64,000 nucleotides of DNA from an uncultured Clostridia bacterium (GTDB lineage: Bacteria; Bacillota; Clostridia; TANB77; CAG-508), in NCBI GenBank assembly GCA_934130975.1, contig CAKOYU010000004.1, positions 1 through 64,000 on the forward strand, written 5' to 3'. Below the pieces are notes generated by a model. The model did not search any database. It saw nothing but the letters and a program-made list of their open reading frames with translations, and was not told the origin of the DNA. Both the position numbers and the translations under genes were made by a program. This document shows positions 34,264 to 42,930 of this stretch, one piece after another. The number at the start of each line of letters is the position of its first letter. Position 1 is the stretch's first letter.

Positions 34264-35565
34264 TTACACTGGTAACTCAGATAACTCTAGTATTTTGACG
34301 TTTTTTAATGTATTTTCTAAATTTTCATCAGTTTTATATTTTACTAATATATAATTTTGAGTATGTCCTCTAAAATATGTTATTCCATCCCCTTCTTCTC
34401 TATCTTCAAATAGTACTTCTACCTCTTTTCCAACAAGTTGTTGATTATACATTTTTTGATTTTCATTTGACAATTCTATCAATTTCTTACTTCTTGCTTC
34501 TTTTATATTTCCGTCTATTTGGTTTGGCATAACAGCTGCTCTTGTTCCTTTTCTTGGCGAATATTGAAATACATGCATTTTATATAATTTCACTTCTTTT
34601 AAAAATTGATATGTAGCTTCAAATTCTTCTTCTGTTTCTCCTGGAAATCCAACTATTATGTCTGTTGTTAACATTACATCATCATAATATCTTCTTAATC
34701 TTTCTATTATTTCCTTAACTTCAACTGTTGTGTATTTTCTGTTCATTCTTTTTAATGTTTCATCACATCCACTTTGTAATGATAAATGAAAATGATGACA
34801 CATTTTTTCTAATTTTGATAGTCTTTGCATAAATTCTTCTGTTATAATTTTAGGTTCTAATGAACCTAATCTAATTCTTTTTATTCCTTCTATTTCATTT
34901 ATTTTTTCTAATAATTCTATTAGTCCATTTTCATTTCCAAAGTCTCTTCCATATGATGCAACATGAATTCCTGTTATTACAACTTCTTTTATTCCATTTT
35001 GTGCAATTTGTGTAATTTCTTTTATTATACTTTCTGCATTTCTACTTCTAACTCTTCCTCTTGCATATGGAATGATACAATATGAACAAAATTGATTACA
35101 TCCATCTTGGACTTTTATAAATGCTCTTGTTTTTTCTGTATATGTAATTTGTCCCATATCTTCAAATTCTTTTTTGTTTGCTATATCTTCTATTTCTATT
35201 AATTTATTTTCATTTTGATTTTCCATAAATTCTTCTACATATTGTACTATATTGGCTTTTTCTTCATTTCCAAGGACTATATCTATTTCTGACATTTTTT
35301 CTAAGTCATTTTTAGCTACTTGTGCATAACATCCAACAGCTGCAATTATTGCAGATGGATTTTTTTCTTTTACTCTTCTTAATGAATGTCTTGATTTTCT
35401 ATCTGACATGTTTGTAACTGTACAAGTATTTACTATACAGATATCTGATATATCATCATTCATGTCTACTATTTCATATCCCGCTTCTTTGAATTTTTGT
35501 GCCATTGCATTTGTTTCATATTGATTTACTTTGCACCCAAGTGTATAAAAACTTACTTTTTTCAT
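34264..35565 (-). CDS. mtaB: tRNA N6-threonylcarbamoyladenosine-37 methylthiotransferase MtaB
   Basis: A 433-residue radical-SAM methylthiotransferase that converts t6A37 to ms2t6A37 in tRNA. Three N-terminal cysteines of the MTTase domain are visible (TLGCKVNQYE, VNTCTVTN, VGCYAQ), then the radical-SAM CNQFCSYCIIPYARG and a C-terminal TRAM domain (RGHTQNYILVKY). The length is typical of MtaB rather than MiaB, and the CKVNQ start is the MtaB signature. It is a single minus-strand gene. Confidence 0.95.
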   Translation of the reverse strand: MKKVSFYTLGCKVNQYETNAMAQKFKEAGYEIVDMNDDISDICIVNTCTVTNMSDRKSRHSLRRVKEKNPSAIIAAVGCYAQVAKNDLEKMSEIDIVLGNEEKANIVQYVEEFMENQNENKLIEIEDIANKKEFEDMGQITYTEKTRAFIKVQDGCNQFCSYCIIPYARGRVRSRNAESIIKEITQIAQNGIKEVVITGIHVASYGRDFGNENGLIELLEKINEIEGIKRIRLGSLEPKIITEEFMQRLSKLEKMCHHFHLSLQSGCDETLKRMNRKYTTVEVKEIIERLRRYYDDVMLTTDIIVGFPGETEEEFEATYQFLKEVKLYKMHVFQYSPRKGTRAAVMPNQIDGNIKEARSKKLIELSNENQKMYNQQLVGKEVEVLFEDREEGDGITYFRGHTQNYILVKYKTDENLENTLKNVKILELSELPV

Positions 35566-35595
35566 TTTTTACTATATCCCTTTCTTAATCTCTTC

Positions 35596-35631
35596 AAAAA
35601 AATAGATTGGAAAAGAATTATTTTTCCAACC
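35596..35631 (-). terminator. Terminator of the ROK kinase gene
   Basis: GGTTGGAAAA pairs with TTTTCCAATC (one G-U), followed on the minus strand by ATTTTTTT. Confidence 0.8.
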
Positions 35632-35646
35632 TGCTTTATTATATTT

Positions 35647-36546
35647 TTATATAAGTGTTGCTCCAATAATTCCCGCATCATTTTTTAATTCTGCAAGTTT
35701 TATTATTATATCACATCTTTTGTTAAATAGCAAATTTCCACTTAACAAAGCCTTTTTTAAAGGTTGATATAAAATATCTTCATATTCAGCAAAACTTCCT
35801 CCTAAACATATTGCCTCTGGCTCAAATATGTTTATTATATTCGAAATTCCTATACTTAAATCTTCTACATAATTATTTATCATATATTTTAATGTTGAGT
35901 TATCTGGATTTTGACGTATAAACTCTCTTATGCATTCTCCATCTAATGAATTTAAATTGAATTCTTTTACTAATTTTTCTTTAAATCTTTTTAAACTGGC
36001 ATATACTTCAAAACATCCTCTTTTTCCACAATTACATAATGCTCCATTTTTATGAATTATTGTATGGCTAAATTCAAACCCTGGTACATTTTTAGGTTCT
36101 AATAATTTCCCATCAAAAATCACTGCACTTCCTACACCTGTACCTATACACAAAAATATACTATTATCATATCCTTGTAATGCTCCGTATTTTTGTTCTG
36201 CAAGTGCTGCACATTTTCCATCATTTTTTAGTTTTACATCTACTGTATAACCAAGTTTTAACAATTTTTCTTGTATAATTGTTCCTAAGTCATAGTTCTC
36301 TATTCCTAAATTTACAGCTTTTATAATCTTTTTATCTGTTACAGTTCCTGGCACTGCAATGCCTATTTGATTAACACCATATGCTTGTAATATTCCTATT
36401 ACATTTTCTGTTATATATTTCTCTATTTTATTTTCTATATCTGTTTTATCTTTAATAAATGTTTCTTTTTCAAAAACAATATTTCCATTGTTTTCAACTA
36501 ACCCAATACCTATATGGCTTCCACCAATATCTATTCCTATTTTCAT
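35647..36546 (-). CDS. ROK-family sugar kinase (glucokinase-like)
   Basis: A 299-residue ROK protein. It has IGIDIGGSHIGIGLV (phosphate-1), LCIGTGVGSAVIFDG (phosphate-2), the ROK zinc motif CNCGKRGCFEVYAS with the catalytic-region HTIIHKNGA before it, and the C-terminal ICLGGSFAE. No DNA-binding domain is present, so it is a kinase rather than a repressor. Glucose is the likely substrate, feeding Pgi, but fructose or N-acetyl sugars cannot be excluded. GGATG lies close to the ATG at 36546. Confidence 0.9.
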   Translation of the reverse strand: MKIGIDIGGSHIGIGLVENNGNIVFEKETFIKDKTDIENKIEKYITENVIGILQAYGVNQIGIAVPGTVTDKKIIKAVNLGIENYDLGTIIQEKLLKLGYTVDVKLKNDGKCAALAEQKYGALQGYDNSIFLCIGTGVGSAVIFDGKLLEPKNVPGFEFSHTIIHKNGALCNCGKRGCFEVYASLKRFKEKLVKEFNLNSLDGECIREFIRQNPDNSTLKYMINNYVEDLSIGISNIINIFEPEAICLGGSFAEYEDILYQPLKKALLSGNLLFNKRCDIIIKLAELKNDAGIIGATLI

Positions 36547-36565
36547 ATCAGTATCATCCTTTCAT

Positions 36566-37300
36566 TTATCTTATGTATGCTATCATTACTGATATAGCAA
36601 CTATTGCTAATAAATTACTAACACATAAAAAATATCCTACTGGAACATTACTTAATTTTATTTTTTTATTTCCATTCTTTTTTTGCTTTATTTTTGATAT
36701 TATTAAACCTACTAATATCTCTAATGCGGTTAAAACAATTGTATATGTAAATACTTCTATTCCTGTAAAAATAAGCATTATATTAAATAGCATTAAAATC
36801 CCTGTTGTATAACTGTTTTTTGCATATCTTTTTATTATAAATGTATCTATAGCTATTAGTATAATATATATTCCAAGATATATTATACTTGTATTTAAAC
36901 TTATTGTTTCTATTACATACATATATATCATATATAAAATTGATAAAATTATTCCTGCTGTAATAACTGATTTCTCTATTTTCAAAAGTTTTTGATCTAT
37001 TCCAGCTATGATCATTAATACTGATACATATAAAATCGTAAATATATATGTTATTATTTGCAATAGTTGTATATTATTAATATCTATTTCTAAGGCTTTA
37101 CCAAATATTACAAATATAGCTCCTCCTAAAATCAAATAAAATAGTTGTGAACCTCTATTTGATTTACTATTTGGCTCTATATATGATACTCCTTTTTTAT
37201 TTAATTTTATATTTCTTGGTATTCTATATATTGCCATTTTCCAAAAGTTTCCTACCAAGGCACCAATTAAAAATAACATTGTATATAAAAATATATTCAT
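36566..37300 (-). CDS. Degenerate prepilin-peptidase-like membrane protein
   Basis: A 244-residue polytopic protein with about seven hydrophobic segments. The N-terminus (LIGALVGNFWKMAIYRIPR) matches the GxxxGSFxNVxIYRxPR start of A24 prepilin peptidases. IAGIDQKLLKIEKSVI recalls the first catalytic aspartate (DxxxxxIP), and the PVGYFLCVSNLLAI end recalls PFGPxL. I cannot find the GxGDxK motif that carries the second catalytic aspartate, nor the cytoplasmic cysteine loop. It may be inactive or have changed function. The gene upstream encodes a pilin-like peptide (13 nt away). Confidence 0.65.
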   Translation of the reverse strand: MNIFLYTMLFLIGALVGNFWKMAIYRIPRNIKLNKKGVSYIEPNSKSNRGSQLFYLILGGAIFVIFGKALEIDINNIQLLQIITYIFTILYVSVLMIIAGIDQKLLKIEKSVITAGIILSILYMIYMYVIETISLNTSIIYLGIYIILIAIDTFIIKRYAKNSYTTGILMLFNIMLIFTGIEVFTYTIVLTALEILVGLIISKIKQKKNGNKKIKLSNVPVGYFLCVSNLLAIVAISVMIAYIR

Positions 37301-37313
37301 CTTTCTACCTTCT

Positions 37314-37523
37314 TTAGTTTATATTATTACTCTCGTTAGTTTCGTTTGTTTGTTCATTATTTTCTTGTACATCTGTTGTTTGTGTGTTTGTAGTATTTAC
37401 AGTATTTTCTTCTACTTTACTAGGCTTTTCATATACCATTGCTATTATTACTCCACCTATTATTATCAATATTGCTAGTGTTACTAATATTGTAAGTGGT
37501 GTCATTCCATCTTCTTTTTTCAT
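37314..37523 (-). CDS. Small pilin-like single-TM protein
   Basis: A 69-residue protein. MKKEDG is followed by MTPLTILVTLAILIIIGGVI, resembling the class III/IV prepilin start (short basic leader ending in Gly, then FTLIEVLVTLAIL), but the Glu at position +5 is replaced by Thr. The rest is an N/T/E-rich tail. It lies directly upstream of the degenerate prepilin-peptidase-like gene, which supports a shared origin. It might equally be a simple membrane-anchored small protein. Confidence 0.6.
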   Translation of the reverse strand: MKKEDGMTPLTILVTLAILIIIGGVIIAMVYEKPSKVEENTVNTTNTQTTDVQENNEQTNETNESNNIN

Positions 37524-37654
37524 TTTTTCTCTTCCTTTCGCAAAAATCTACTATACTAATTATATTTTATATATTTTAACAAAAATGTCAATATTTTTCG
37601 ATAATTTGTCATATAATTGTATTTTTTGTAATACATTTGTAATCTTAGCATAAA

Positions 37655-37683
37655 TTGACATAAATGTGAAATAATGTTATAAT
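37655..37683 (+). promoter_or_regulatory. Consensus sigma-A promoter
   Basis: TTGACA-17 nt-TATAAT, perfect in both hexamers, upstream of the small gene at 37744. Two small hairpins (TGAC/GTCA and GGGC/GCCC) follow in the leader. Confidence 0.9.
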
Positions 37684-37743
37684 TAAAGTGCATGACAAAG
37701 TCATAGCATTATACGGGCAAAGCCCAGAAAGAGAGGTATTCAA

Positions 37744-38055
37744 ATGAGTACTAAAAATCCAGTCAAAGAACAACTCAAAAAACACTTCGAGGAGCTTAAG
37801 TCTGCTCGGAGATATTGCCAGAATGTAATGACAGTTCTTGAAGAGGACAACTGCTTGGTAAAAGCTGAAATAGGCATTTTACTTCAAGAAATGCCTGAAT
37901 TCACTTTTTTAAAACATCAAGCAAATTTTCTCAAAGGAAACTTGAGAAAAGTTTGCTCTGGTGAACTTGAAGTTTTTGTTGCTTATGATGTCGTCAAAAG
38001 TGTTTACTTGCAAATCATGGATGCAATGCCTGTGATCAACGAAACACTTCTCTAA
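37744..38055 (+). CDS. Small hypothetical protein
   Basis: A 103-residue soluble protein, mostly helical and charged (KEQLKKHFEELKSARRYCQNVMTVLEEDN). It has no signal peptide, membrane segment or known motif. A perfect sigma-A promoter, an AGAGAGGT ribosome-binding region and a strong terminator show that it is an expressed monocistronic gene. Its layout (strong promoter, leader hairpin, single short gene) resembles the coiled-coil gene at 27229. No function is assigned. Confidence 0.75.
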   Translation: MSTKNPVKEQLKKHFEELKSARRYCQNVMTVLEEDNCLVKAEIGILLQEMPEFTFLKHQANFLKGNLRKVCSGELEVFVAYDVVKSVYLQIMDAMPVINETLL

Positions 38056-38075
38056 GCAAACTCATGGATTTTCAA

Positions 38076-38107
38076 ACCCCCTCCGAATTATTCGAAGGGG
38101 GTCTTTC
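38076..38107. terminator. Bidirectional terminator
   Basis: ACCCCCT...AGGGGGT with an inner CGAAT/ATTCG stem followed by CTTTCTT on the plus strand. It lies between the plus-strand small gene and the minus-strand spoVAE. Confidence 0.75.
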
Positions 38108-38125
38108 TTATTAATTATATAAAAT

Positions 38126-38521
38126 TTATTCTTTTTTCATTTTAGGTTTAGAAATTAAAGAAGCAATATATCCGAAAAATACAGCAGCAGAAATACCACC
38201 AGCAGAAGCAGCAACACCACCAGTAAAAGCTCCAATAATTCCAGATTCTTTAACTCCTTTTATTGCACCTTTTGCAAGATTATATCCAAAACCAGTTAAT
38301 GGCACAGTTGCACCAGCACCAGCAAAATCAACAAGATATTGATAAATTCCTAGTCCTCCTAAAATAGTACCAGTAGTAACAAAAGCAACTAAAATTCTAG
38401 CAGGTGTCAATTTAGTTTTGTCTATTAATATCTGACCTACAACACAAATAAGTCCACCAACAACAAAACACTTTAATAAGCCAATCCAAGAAATACTTTG
38501 TACCCAATCCATTAATTCCAC
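38126..38521 (-). CDS. spoVAE: Stage V sporulation protein AE
   Basis: A 131-residue membrane protein, part of the SpoVA channel that moves dipicolinic acid into the forespore and out on germination. It has four hydrophobic segments and the family phrase FAGAGATVPLTGFGYNLAKG. The start at 38521 is 3 nt past the spoVAD stop, consistent with coupling. The length fits SpoVAE (the b form). Confidence 0.93.
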   Translation of the reverse strand: MELMDWVQSISWIGLLKCFVVGGLICVVGQILIDKTKLTPARILVAFVTTGTILGGLGIYQYLVDFAGAGATVPLTGFGYNLAKGAIKGVKESGIIGAFTGGVAASAGGISAAVFFGYIASLISKPKMKKE

Positions 38522-38524
38522 CTC

Positions 38525-39526
38525 CTACATTTCAATACTAACTGCATGTGCAATACCAGGAATACTTTCTCCTTGCTGAGAAGAAGTTGAATTAGTTAAT
38601 GCACCAGTTGCGATTAATAATAATCTTTTAATTTTTTTATCTTTTAACTGTTTGAAAAAATAACCTGAAAATACAGAAGCACAACATCCACAACCACTAC
38701 CACCTGAATGTGTATCTTGTTTTTCTTTATCAAAAATCATAACACCACAGTCATTATAATTTGACTTTATATTATAACCTTTATTTAAAGCTAATTCTGT
38801 CAAAATTTCTTTTCCTACATGTCCTAAATCACCAGTAATAATTGCATCATAATATGATGGAGCTCGACCTGTATCTTTAAAATGACAGATTAATGTATCA
38901 AGTGCAGCAGGTGCCATTGCAGCTCCCATATTATTAGCATCTTTTATCCCCATATCTACAATTTTTCCTGATGTTATATGTGTAATAAATGGTCCATCTC
39001 CTGTTTTAGACAATATTGCTGAACCTGCACCTGTAACAGTCCATTGAGATGTCTGTGGTCTTTGATTTCCCAATTCCAGCGGAAATCTAAATTGTTTTTC
39101 TGCACTACAAAAATGGCTTGATGCAGCACATATAACATGTTGTGCACATGCTTCTGTAACAATTGCTCCTAAACTAAGACCTTCCACAAATGTTGAACAT
39201 GCTCCAAATATTCCTAAAAATGGTATGTTTAATTCCCTTAATCCAAAGCTCGATGAAATACATTGATTTAATAAATCACCTGCAAAGCAATATTCTAATT
39301 CAGTTACTGCTATTCCTGATTTTGCAATTACTGCATTTACAGTCTCTTTAATTATCTTACTCTCAGACTTTTCCCAAGTTTTTTCTCCCCAAAACTCATC
39401 TTCTAAACATTGGTCAAAATATTTAGCTAATGGTCCATTTGCTTCTTTAGGACCAACTATTGAAGCTACTTCTGTTATAACTGGTGGAGTATCAAATTTT
39501 ATTGTTTGTTTTCCTAATTTTTGCAT
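38525..39526 (-). CDS. spoVAD: Stage V sporulation protein AD
   Basis: A 333-residue soluble protein with a thiolase/ketosynthase-like fold, known to bind dipicolinic acid directly. Visible blocks: FDTPPVITEVASIVGPKE, GIFGACSTFVEGLSLGA (the ancestral active-site Cys region), SHFCSAEKQFRFPLELGNQ, GDLGHVGKE and SGGSGCGCCASVFSGYF. It lies between spoVAC and spoVAE, the standard order. Confidence 0.96.
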   Translation of the reverse strand: MQKLGKQTIKFDTPPVITEVASIVGPKEANGPLAKYFDQCLEDEFWGEKTWEKSESKIIKETVNAVIAKSGIAVTELEYCFAGDLLNQCISSSFGLRELNIPFLGIFGACSTFVEGLSLGAIVTEACAQHVICAASSHFCSAEKQFRFPLELGNQRPQTSQWTVTGAGSAILSKTGDGPFITHITSGKIVDMGIKDANNMGAAMAPAALDTLICHFKDTGRAPSYYDAIITGDLGHVGKEILTELALNKGYNIKSNYNDCGVMIFDKEKQDTHSGGSGCGCCASVFSGYFFKQLKDKKIKRLLLIATGALTNSTSSQQGESIPGIAHAVSIEM

Positions 39527-39545
39527 AATTTTCTTCCTTTCTAAA

Positions 39546-40010
39546 TTAAACTAATGTAATTGATTGTGTGTTAAAAATTAAATAAATTAATCCTACAATA
39601 ATAGATGCTGATATTCCAAAAACAAGCACAGGACCTGCTACAGTAAACATCTTTCCTCCAACACCCATTACATATCCTTCAGATTTATATTCCATAGCTG
39701 GTGAAACAATAGAGTTTGCAAATCCTGTAATTGGCACCAATGAACCTGCTCCTGCAAATTTTCCAATTTTATTAAATATATTAAGACCTGTTAAAAATGC
39801 ACTAATTGCGATTAATAAAATAGAAACTATAGTTCCTGATGTTTCTTGAGAAAGTCCTCTATATTTACATATATCCATAATTATTTGACCTATTGAACAA
39901 ATTAATCCACCTACCCAAAAAGCATTAAAACAATTTTTCCATATTGGCGAATTAGGCGATTTTTTATTTACATAGTCTTGATAATCTTTTTTTGAATCTA
40001 ATGGTTTCAT
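39546..40010 (-). CDS. spoVAC: Stage V sporulation protein AC
   Basis: A 154-residue membrane protein of the SpoVA channel; SpoVAC can act as a mechanosensitive channel during germination. Four hydrophobic segments are present with IGKFAGAGSLVPITGFANSI and SEGYVMGVGGKMFTVAGPV. AAAGGAGG lies 8 nt before the ATG at 40010. It heads spoVAC-spoVAD-spoVAE. Confidence 0.95.
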   Translation of the reverse strand: MKPLDSKKDYQDYVNKKSPNSPIWKNCFNAFWVGGLICSIGQIIMDICKYRGLSQETSGTIVSILLIAISAFLTGLNIFNKIGKFAGAGSLVPITGFANSIVSPAMEYKSEGYVMGVGGKMFTVAGPVLVFGISASIIVGLIYLIFNTQSITLV

Positions 40011-40035
40011 AATGACCTCCTTTATTTACTGTTCT

Positions 40036-40064
40036 CAGTATTTCCAAAATAAAGAAAATTATAC
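40036..40064 (-). promoter_or_regulatory. Candidate forespore (sigma-F/sigma-G) promoter of the spoVA operon
   Basis: On the minus strand GTATA is followed after 14 nt by GGAAATACTG, close to the Bacillus consensus GYWTA-N15-GGNRANANTW. It lies 26 nt upstream of spoVAC. In Bacillus spoVA is sigma-G dependent. The spacing is one short, so this is provisional. Confidence 0.5.
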
Positions 40065-40065
40065 A

Positions 40066-40101
40066 AAATAAAAGGCAAGCTCCTTATTTTAGCTTACCTT
40101 T
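40066..40101 (-). terminator. Terminator of the guaB operon
   Basis: AAAGGTAAGCT pairs with AGCTTGCCTTT (one G-U), followed by TATTTTG on the minus strand. Confidence 0.7.
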
Positions 40102-40106
40102 AAAAA

Positions 40107-41612
40107 TTATTTATATTGTTTATCAATTTCTTTTAAAATTACATCATGTGCACTACCTTCTTGGATACTAACATTAGATACTAATGTTAATCTTGCTTTT
40201 TCATGTAATTCTGGAATTGTAATTGCACCACAGTTACACATTGTTGATTTTATTTTTGCAACTGTAATATCTAAATTATCTTTTAATGGTCCTGCATATG
40301 GAATGTAAGAATCAACTCCTTCTTCAAAAGAAAGTTTTTTAGCTCCTCCCATATCATATCTTTGCCAGTTTCTAGCTCTATTTGAGCCTTCTCCCCAATA
40401 CTCTTTTACATAGTTATTATTTATTTTTACAACTCTTGTTGGACTTTCATCAAAACGTGCAAAGTAACGTCCCATCATTACAAAATCTGCTCCTAATGCT
40501 AATGCAATTGTTATATGATGATCATGTACTATTCCACCATCTGAACATATTGGAATATATACTCCTGTTTCTTCGAAATATTCATCACGTGCTTCTACTA
40601 CATCTATTAAGGCACTTGCTTGTCCTCTACCAATTCCTTTTGTTTCTCTTGTGATGCAGATTGATCCTCCACCTACACCAACTTTTATAAAGTCAGCTCC
40701 AGCTTCTGCTAAATATCTAAATCCTTCTTTGTCAACTACATTACCAGCACCTATTTTTACACTATCTCCATATTTTTCTCTAACATATTGAATAGTATTT
40801 TTTTGCCATATAGAGTACCCATCTGATGAATCCATACAAAGTAAATCTACTCCAGCATCAACTAATGCAGGTATTCTTTCTTCATAATCTCTAGTATTTA
40901 TTCCTGCTCCTACTATATATCTTTTATTTTCGTCTAATAATGAGTTTGGATTATGTTTTCTTTCTTCATAATCTTTTCTAAATACTAAGAATTTTAAATT
41001 TCCTTCTTTTGATAAAATCGGAAGACATTCTTTTTTCTTTTCCCAAATAATATCATTTGCTTCTGTTAAGCTTAAGCCTTCTTCAGCCCAAACAACTCTG
41101 TCTTTTGGTGTCATAAAATTATCTATTGGAGCATCTAAATTGTCTCTAGAAACTCTGTAATCTTTATCTGTTACTAATCCTAAAAATTTACCATTTGAAG
41201 TTCCATCTTCTGTAATCATTACAGTTGAATGACCTGTTTTTTCAACTAGTTCTATCACTTCTCTTAATGTTGTCCCACTTTTTACATTTGAATCACTTAC
41301 TACAAATCCTGCTTTATGTTTTTTTACATGACGTACCATTTCTGCTTGTGATTCTATTGATTGAGCACCAAATATAAATGCAATTCCACCTTCACGTGCT
41401 AATGCAATTCCCATTTCTTCTCCTGATACTGATTGCATTATTGCAGATACCATTGGAATATTTGCATAATATTTAGGTTCTTCTCCTTTTCTATATTTTA
41501 CTATTGGTGTTTTTAATGATACATTTGATGGTATACATCTTTCATCTGTTAAATTTGGTATTAATAAAAATTCATTAAATGTTCTTGAAACATCTTCAAA
41601 TATTTTAGCCAT
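40107..41612 (-). CDS. guaB: Inosine-5'-monophosphate dehydrogenase, Tritrichomonas-like type
   Basis: A 501-residue IMP dehydrogenase that oxidises IMP to XMP, the committed step to GTP. The TIM barrel carries GVGGGSICITRETKGIGRG with catalytic Cys319. Two CBS domains lie at about residues 95-215. The flap segment includes SNRARNWQRYDMGG, and CSDGGI binds phosphate. Ordinary bacterial GuaB reads GPGSICTTR at the active site. The GGGSICITRE form, the EYWGEGSNRARNW stretch and the STMCNCGA tail are those remembered from the Tritrichomonas foetus enzyme. It is 3 nt from the nucleotidase-like gene upstream, forming a nucleotide-metabolism pair. Confidence 0.93.
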   Translation of the reverse strand: MAKIFEDVSRTFNEFLLIPNLTDERCIPSNVSLKTPIVKYRKGEEPKYYANIPMVSAIMQSVSGEEMGIALAREGGIAFIFGAQSIESQAEMVRHVKKHKAGFVVSDSNVKSGTTLREVIELVEKTGHSTVMITEDGTSNGKFLGLVTDKDYRVSRDNLDAPIDNFMTPKDRVVWAEEGLSLTEANDIIWEKKKECLPILSKEGNLKFLVFRKDYEERKHNPNSLLDENKRYIVGAGINTRDYEERIPALVDAGVDLLCMDSSDGYSIWQKNTIQYVREKYGDSVKIGAGNVVDKEGFRYLAEAGADFIKVGVGGGSICITRETKGIGRGQASALIDVVEARDEYFEETGVYIPICSDGGIVHDHHITIALALGADFVMMGRYFARFDESPTRVVKINNNYVKEYWGEGSNRARNWQRYDMGGAKKLSFEEGVDSYIPYAGPLKDNLDITVAKIKSTMCNCGAITIPELHEKARLTLVSNVSIQEGSAHDVILKEIDKQYK

Positions 41613-41615
41613 TTT

Positions 41616-42218
41616 TTATTCTCCTTTTTCTTTATTTACTTTTTCTATTATATCATATATATGATACCAACTATAAGCTGTAACAACATTTGCTCCTAAT
41701 ATTTGCTTATTATATTGACAATCAAATTTTATAACTTTAATCTTAGTAGAAATATTTTGTATATTACTTGGACTATCTTCTATCATTATATCTACATTAT
41801 TTTCTATGCATTTTTGCAATTTTTCTTTATCTGTTGAAAATATTAATCTATCATACTTAATTTCATTTTTGTCTAACCATCTTTTAGTTAATTGTTGCAT
41901 CTTTCCATAATATTCTTCTGGCATTCCACTTTCATCTCTTGCCGTTATTATATATATTTTGTTTCCTTCTTGTCTTAATTTTTCTATTATTTCTTTAGAG
42001 TATTTTCTTGCATTACTTTTTACCACATATGGAACTAAATATTTATTCCAAAATCTATCTGATTGTTCTTGTGTCCAATTAAAAGAATCTGTTTCATAAT
42101 ACTTACTAACATCTACTTCTATTGGCAATCCTTCTTCTACACACATTTTAGTTGCATAGTCTGTAACTTCTCTTTCCATATCTGTTAATACTCCATCTAT
42201 GTCTATTCCTATGTTCAA
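41616..42218 (-). CDS. HAD-family 5'(3')-nucleotidase-like phosphatase
   Basis: A 200-residue HAD hydrolase. It has the motif I DIDGVLTD, motif II IITAR, a lysine region (STDKEKLQ) and motif IV IEDSPSN. The NT5C-like group dephosphorylates nucleoside monophosphates. The pairing with guaB (stop and start 3 nt apart) fits a role in purine nucleotide turnover, although some relatives act on other phosphates. GGAGG lies upstream of the ATG at 42218. Confidence 0.8.
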   Translation of the reverse strand: MNIGIDIDGVLTDMEREVTDYATKMCVEEGLPIEVDVSKYYETDSFNWTQEQSDRFWNKYLVPYVVKSNARKYSKEIIEKLRQEGNKIYIITARDESGMPEEYYGKMQQLTKRWLDKNEIKYDRLIFSTDKEKLQKCIENNVDIMIEDSPSNIQNISTKIKVIKFDCQYNKQILGANVVTAYSWYHIYDIIEKVNKEKGE

Positions 42219-42252
42219 TTTTTCTTCCTCCTATTGTATTTTAAAACGCACA

Positions 42253-42296
42253 AGGAGACCTCACTTTAAAATATTAAATTTTAAAGTAAGACCTCC
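42253..42296 (-). terminator. Terminator of the infC-rpmI-rplT operon
   Basis: A long stem, AGGAGGTCTTACTTTAAAAT against the AGGAGACC-side arm, lies 9 nt after the rplT stop. On the minus strand it ends in CCTTGTG with few T, so efficiency is uncertain. Confidence 0.6.
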
Positions 42297-42304
42297 TAAT
42301 ATAT

Positions 42305-42655
42305 TTATGCATTTTTTGCAATTTCAGCGATTTCTGTAAATGCTTTTGGATCATTTACAGCAACTTCTGCTAACATTTTTCTGTTTATTGTAACATTAGC
42401 TTTCTTTAATCCTGCGATTAATTTACTATATGTTGTTCCATTCATTCTTGCAGCAGCATTTATTCTTGCTATCCACAATTTTCTGAAATTACTCTTTTTA
42501 TCTTTTCTTCCAACATAAGCATATGCTAATGATTTTAATACTGCTTGATTAGCATTTCTAAATCTATAGTGTTTTGCACCATAATATCCTTTTGCTTGTT
42601 TTAATACTTTTTTATGTCTTGCTCTTGTTGTTCTTGCTGATTTTACTCTTGCCAT
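42305..42655 (-). CDS. rplT: 50S ribosomal protein L20
   Basis: The product is 116 residues, close to the usual 117-119. Basic N-terminus (ARVKSARTTRARHKKVLKQA), KGYYGAKHYRFRNANQAV and the globular IARINAAARMNGTTYSKLI are all canonical. L20 binds 23S rRNA early in assembly, and in many bacteria it represses its own operon through the infC leader. It is the last gene of infC-rpmI-rplT. Confidence 0.98.
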   Translation of the reverse strand: MARVKSARTTRARHKKVLKQAKGYYGAKHYRFRNANQAVLKSLAYAYVGRKDKKSNFRKLWIARINAAARMNGTTYSKLIAGLKKANVTINRKMLAEVAVNDPKAFTEIAEIAKNA

Positions 42656-42680
42656 TTATTTTCCCTCCTCAAATTACTTT

Positions 42681-42884
42681 CTAGTTACCATATGGTAATA
42701 ATTTTTTAATTGTATTTTCGCATGTTTTATCTGCATATGCTCCTGGGCGTCTGCTTGATAATTTTTGTCTTTTTGTTTTATTTGCTAATAAATGTCTTCT
42801 ATTAGCTGTTGTTCTTTTTACTTTTCCTGTTGCTGTTAAAGAATATCTTTTCTTTGCAGCTTTGTTTGTTTTTAATTTTGGCAT
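42681..42884 (-). CDS. rpmI: 50S ribosomal protein L35
   Basis: A 67-residue very basic protein with MPKLKTNKAAKKRYSLTATG and RRHLLANKTKRQK, full length for L35. It lies between infC and rplT in the standard order, with a GGAG-type ribosome-binding site (GAAAGGAGCG) before its ATG. Confidence 0.98.
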   Translation of the reverse strand: MPKLKTNKAAKKRYSLTATGKVKRTTANRRHLLANKTKRQKLSSRRPGAYADKTCENTIKKLLPYGN

Positions 42885-42930
42885 AGCGTTTTCGCTCCTT
42901 TCAATTGTTTGTTAATATATTTTAAGCCTT

